Shown: piece after piece, positions 61,864 to 64,000 of the stretch
How the letters are laid out: the number at the start of each line of letters is the position of its first letter
How positions within the stretch are numbered: position 1 is the stretch's first letter
NCBI RefSeq assembly: GCF_001547895.1
Contig: NZ_AP014627.1
Span: 437,501-501,500, forward strand
Origin: Pseudomonas sp. Os17
GTDB lineage: Bacteria; Pseudomonadota; Gammaproteobacteria; Pseudomonadales; Pseudomonadaceae
Direction of reading: 5' to 3'
DNA length: 64,000 nucleotides
Made by a program: the position numbers and the translations under genes
The notes under the pieces: generated by a model
Told to the model about the DNA's origin: nothing
The model's database searches: none
Seen by the model: the letters and a program-made list of their open reading frames with translations, nothing else

Positions 61864-63056
61864 GGGGCGTCTCCGATTATCAGGCTGACGTTGTTGCCAC
61901 CGAAGGCGAAGGAGTTGCTCATCAGGTGGCGTGGTGAATGCGCCGCCAGGCGGTCGGCCGGGGTCACCCAGTGCAGGGGCGGCAGGGCCGGGTCGGCCGC
62001 GCCGTCCCAGACATGGGGCGGCAGCGCCTGGTCGGGGTTGTCGGCACTCAGGGCCAGCCAGCAGAACGCCGCTTCCAGGGCTCCGGCGGCGCCCAGGGTG
62101 TGGCCGCTCATCGGCTTGGTCGAGGAGCAGGGCAGGCCCTCGGGGAACAGCTGGGCCACCGCCAGGCTTTCCATGGCGTCGTTGTGCTGGGTGGCGGTGC
62201 CGTGCAGGTTCAGGTAGTCGATCTGCTGCGGCTGCAGGCCGGCGCTGCGCAGCGCCAGGCCCATGGCCTGCAAGGCACCGCGGCCATCGGGGGCCGGGGC
62301 GGAAATATGGTAGGCATCGGAGCTGGCGCCACCGCCGAGCAGGGCCACAGGGGCGTCGCCGGCGGCCTCCCTGCTCATCAGGAACAGCACTGCCGCCTCG
62401 CCGATGTTGATCCCGTCACGGTTGCGCGAGAACGGATTGCAGCGCTGCCCGGACACCGCTTCCAGGGCGCTGAAGCCGTTCAGGGTGAGCTTGCACAGGC
62501 TGTCGACCCCGCCGCACAGCACGGCGTCGCACAGGCCCAGGTCCAGCAGGCGCCGGGCGCTGATCAGGGCCCGGGCGCTGGAGGTGCAGGCGGTGGAAAT
62601 CACATAGGCCGGGCCGCACAGTTGCAGCCAGTCGGCAAGAAAGTTGGCCGGCGCGCTGAGTTCCTGCTGGCGGTAGTCGTAGTCCGCCGGGAATTGCCGG
62701 TCCTGCAGATAGCGGGCAATGCCGCGGCTGGCCTCGTCGATGCCCGAGGTGCTGGTGCCCAGGACGATGCCGATGCGGCCGCGGCCGTAGCGCCGGATCG
62801 CCTGGCGGATGTCGTCCTCGATCTGCAGCGTGGCCTCCAACAACAGCTGGTTGTTGCGGCTGCTCTGCGCCTGCAGCCCGGCGGGCATGCTGGCCAGCGC
62901 GCCGCGCACCGCCGCCACCGGCAGGCTGCGGTCGGGCACCCAGTGGCTTTCGGCGCGCAGGCCCGAGCAGTCCCCGGCCCACAGGCTGCGGGCGACTTCC
63001 CGGCGATTGCGCCCCAGGGCGCAGATCACTCCGAGGGCATTGAGGTAGGCCGTCAT
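61860..63056 (-). CDS. Beta-ketoacyl-ACP synthase (aryl-polyene ApeO-like)
   Basis: Condensing enzyme of 398 residues. The active-site Cys in ISTACTSSARALI, His in LNLHGTATQHND and His in SGHTLGAAGALE are all present, so it should be catalytically active rather than a chain-length factor. The C terminus has FAFGGNNVSLIIG. It overlaps the DUF3261 lipoprotein and the dehydratase genes by 4 nt each. The heterodimeric partner expected in aryl-polyene systems would lie beyond 64000. Confidence 0.88.
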   Translation of the reverse strand: MTAYLNALGVICALGRNRREVARSLWAGDCSGLRAESHWVPDRSLPVAAVRGALASMPAGLQAQSSRNNQLLLEATLQIEDDIRQAIRRYGRGRIGIVLGTSTSGIDEASRGIARYLQDRQFPADYDYRQQELSAPANFLADWLQLCGPAYVISTACTSSARALISARRLLDLGLCDAVLCGGVDSLCKLTLNGFSALEAVSGQRCNPFSRNRDGINIGEAAVLFLMSREAAGDAPVALLGGGASSDAYHISAPAPDGRGALQAMGLALRSAGLQPQQIDYLNLHGTATQHNDAMESLAVAQLFPEGLPCSSTKPMSGHTLGAAGALEAAFCWLALSADNPDQALPPHVWDGAADPALPPLHWVTPADRLAAHSPRHLMSNSFAFGGNNVSLIIGDAP

Positions 63057-63538
63057 GGCATGCCCCCGGTGCTCAGTGGGCTGATGTGGTAATGCGGGCC
63101 TTGGGGCAGGTTCAACTCGAAATCCAGAGGTTGTTGATAGTCAATCCGCCAGCGTGGGCCGAGGGTGCGTCGAGTGCCTTGCTCAAGGGCGCCGGGGTAG
63201 TTGGCCCGCAGTTCGGCCTTGGGGGTGAGGGCGAACAGCAAGGCGGCGAACAGCTCCCGAGCTTCCGGGTTGGGCGGTAGCAGACCGTCGGCCTGCCAGT
63301 GGCCGGCCACCAGGCGCTGGCGGGCCTGGGGGATGCCCAGGGGGTCCATCAGCGACCAGCGCAGCTCCGGGCCTTCGGCCTGGATCACCAGCAGCCAGTC
63401 CTGGCGTTGTCCGTCGGCCTGGCGCTCGACATGCAGCTGCAATGGCAACGCCAGGGTGGGCATGCGCTCGGGCAGCGGAGCCTGACTGACGCAAGCGCTC
63501 AGCAACAGGACACAACCGAGCAGCAGAGCGCGGATCAT
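63053..63538 (-). CDS. DUF3261 outer-membrane-type lipoprotein
   Basis: 161 residues. The lipobox LLSAC gives an acylated Cys16. The mature region resembles LolB-like folds: LPLQLHVERQADGQRQDWLLVIQAEG, LRWSLMDPLGIPQARQ and WRIDYQQPLDFEL. DUF3261 proteins are markers of aryl-polyene clusters and are thought to help transfer the polyene lipid to the outer membrane. It overlaps the methyltransferase and ketosynthase genes by 4 nt each. Confidence 0.85.
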   Translation of the reverse strand: MIRALLLGCVLLLSACVSQAPLPERMPTLALPLQLHVERQADGQRQDWLLVIQAEGPELRWSLMDPLGIPQARQRLVAGHWQADGLLPPNPEARELFAALLFALTPKAELRANYPGALEQGTRRTLGPRWRIDYQQPLDFELNLPQGPHYHISPLSTGGMP

Positions 63539-64000
63539 GCCGACTCACCTGCCCCGGCAACGCTGGCATCCAGAGGCTTGCGCGCCACCACGTTGACCAG
63601 GGTTTCCTCGCGTTGGCCCACCGGCGGCGGCTGGCGCAGACCGAGGCGCTCCAGCAGGCCGAAGTCCTTGGCGCGGCTCCACCACAGGTAGGGATAAGAC
63701 ACGTTCTGCGGGCCGAATTCAAAGCCCTGCCGACGAATCATCTGCAAATATTCGGCGGCGCTTTTCTGCACATGCATCGGATGGCGGAACAGCCAGCGGA
63801 TCACCCAGGTATCGATGTAGGCCTCGGTGGATTCGGCGAACAGCAGGTAGCCCCCAGGCTTGAGCACCCGGTAGAACTCGGCCAGGGCCTTTTCCTGTTC
63901 CACCAGGTGATGGAAGGTCTGGTGGCAGAACAGCAGGTCGACACTGGCGTCGGCCAGTTGCAGGGTCGCGCAGTCGCTGCCGATCAGCTCCACCTGCAAT
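63535..64000 (-). CDS. SAM-dependent methyltransferase, partial (N terminus beyond window)
   Basis: About 155 residues of the C-terminal part; the frame is still open at the window edge, so the true start lies further upstream. The class I methyltransferase post-motif pattern DASVDLLFCHQTFHHLVEQ ... FYRVLKPGGYLLFAES is clear. Methylation of the aryl head group is a common step in aryl-polyene synthesis, so this is the likely role. The stop overlaps the DUF3261 gene by 4 nt. Confidence 0.8.
   Translation of the reverse strand, partial: LQVELIGSDCATLQLADASVDLLFCHQTFHHLVEQEKALAEFYRVLKPGGYLLFAESTEAYIDTWVIRWLFRHPMHVQKSAAEYLQMIRRQGFEFGPQNVSYPYLWWSRAKDFGLLERLGLRQPPPVGQREETLVNVVARKPLDASVAGAGESA

Overview
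The window is a GC-rich, gene-dense piece of a Pseudomonas chromosome. The organism is most likely a member of the P. fluorescens group (P. protegens/P. chlororaphis-like). The evidence is the codon bias, the PHA cluster with two class II synthases, the many Pseudomonas-type REP hairpins (GTAGGAGC...GCTTGC), and a gene order that, from memory, follows P. aeruginosa PAO1 from about PA5092 down to PA5034. Species was inferred by eye; no database search was possible.

Layout. 1-2618: tail of a histidine-utilisation operon (permease end, hutI, hutG). 2834-4239: prolyl iminopeptidase and D-aminoacyl-tRNA deacylase. 4516-8902: opgG-opgH for osmoregulated periplasmic glucans. 9127-11759: polar amino-acid ABC transporter (binding protein, permease, ATPase). 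11823-13739: HBM-type chemoreceptor, convergent to the transporter. 13863-19929: a long minus-strand run ubiE-ubiJ-ubiB-hisI-hisE-tatA-tatB-tatC-rsmE (ubiquinone, histidine, Tat export, rRNA methylation). 20085-27050: polyhydroxyalkanoate locus, with phaI-phaF on the plus strand converging on phaC1-phaZ-phaC2-phaD on the minus strand. 27309-34766: DUF971 protein, hslV-hslU, an FtsN-like SPOR protein, argS and priA, all on the minus strand. 35065-37563: rpmE, an exported nuclease and a malic enzyme. 37704-40139: PBP1a, divergent from pilMNOPQ-aroK-aroB-damX (40354-47938). 48287-54272: gltB-gltD glutamate synthase. 54490-55557: hemE.

From about 55600 the window becomes more accessory. There is a 111-bp tandem REP array, a divergent MFS/LysR pair, and then, from 64000 down to 58454 on the minus strand, the distal part of an aryl-polyene-type fatty-acid-like biosynthetic cluster: methyltransferase, DUF3261 lipoprotein, ketosynthase, dehydratase, ketoreductase, second ketosynthase, and two small exported proteins. 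These genes overlap by 1-4 nt, so they look like one translationally coupled operon that continues past the window edge.

Most of the window is conserved core genome. The least explained signals are regulatory or structural. They include a large dyad abutting a good sigma-70 promoter upstream of gltB and a CTTGCAGCTTG-type palindromic repeat inside the gltB-gltD operon. The rpmE terminator is embedded in the first codons of the next gene, a -24/-12 promoter candidate with an overlapping palindrome lies upstream of phaC1, and the REP array has an exact 111-bp period. No tRNA, rRNA, CRISPR array, prophage, insertion sequence or transposase was seen.
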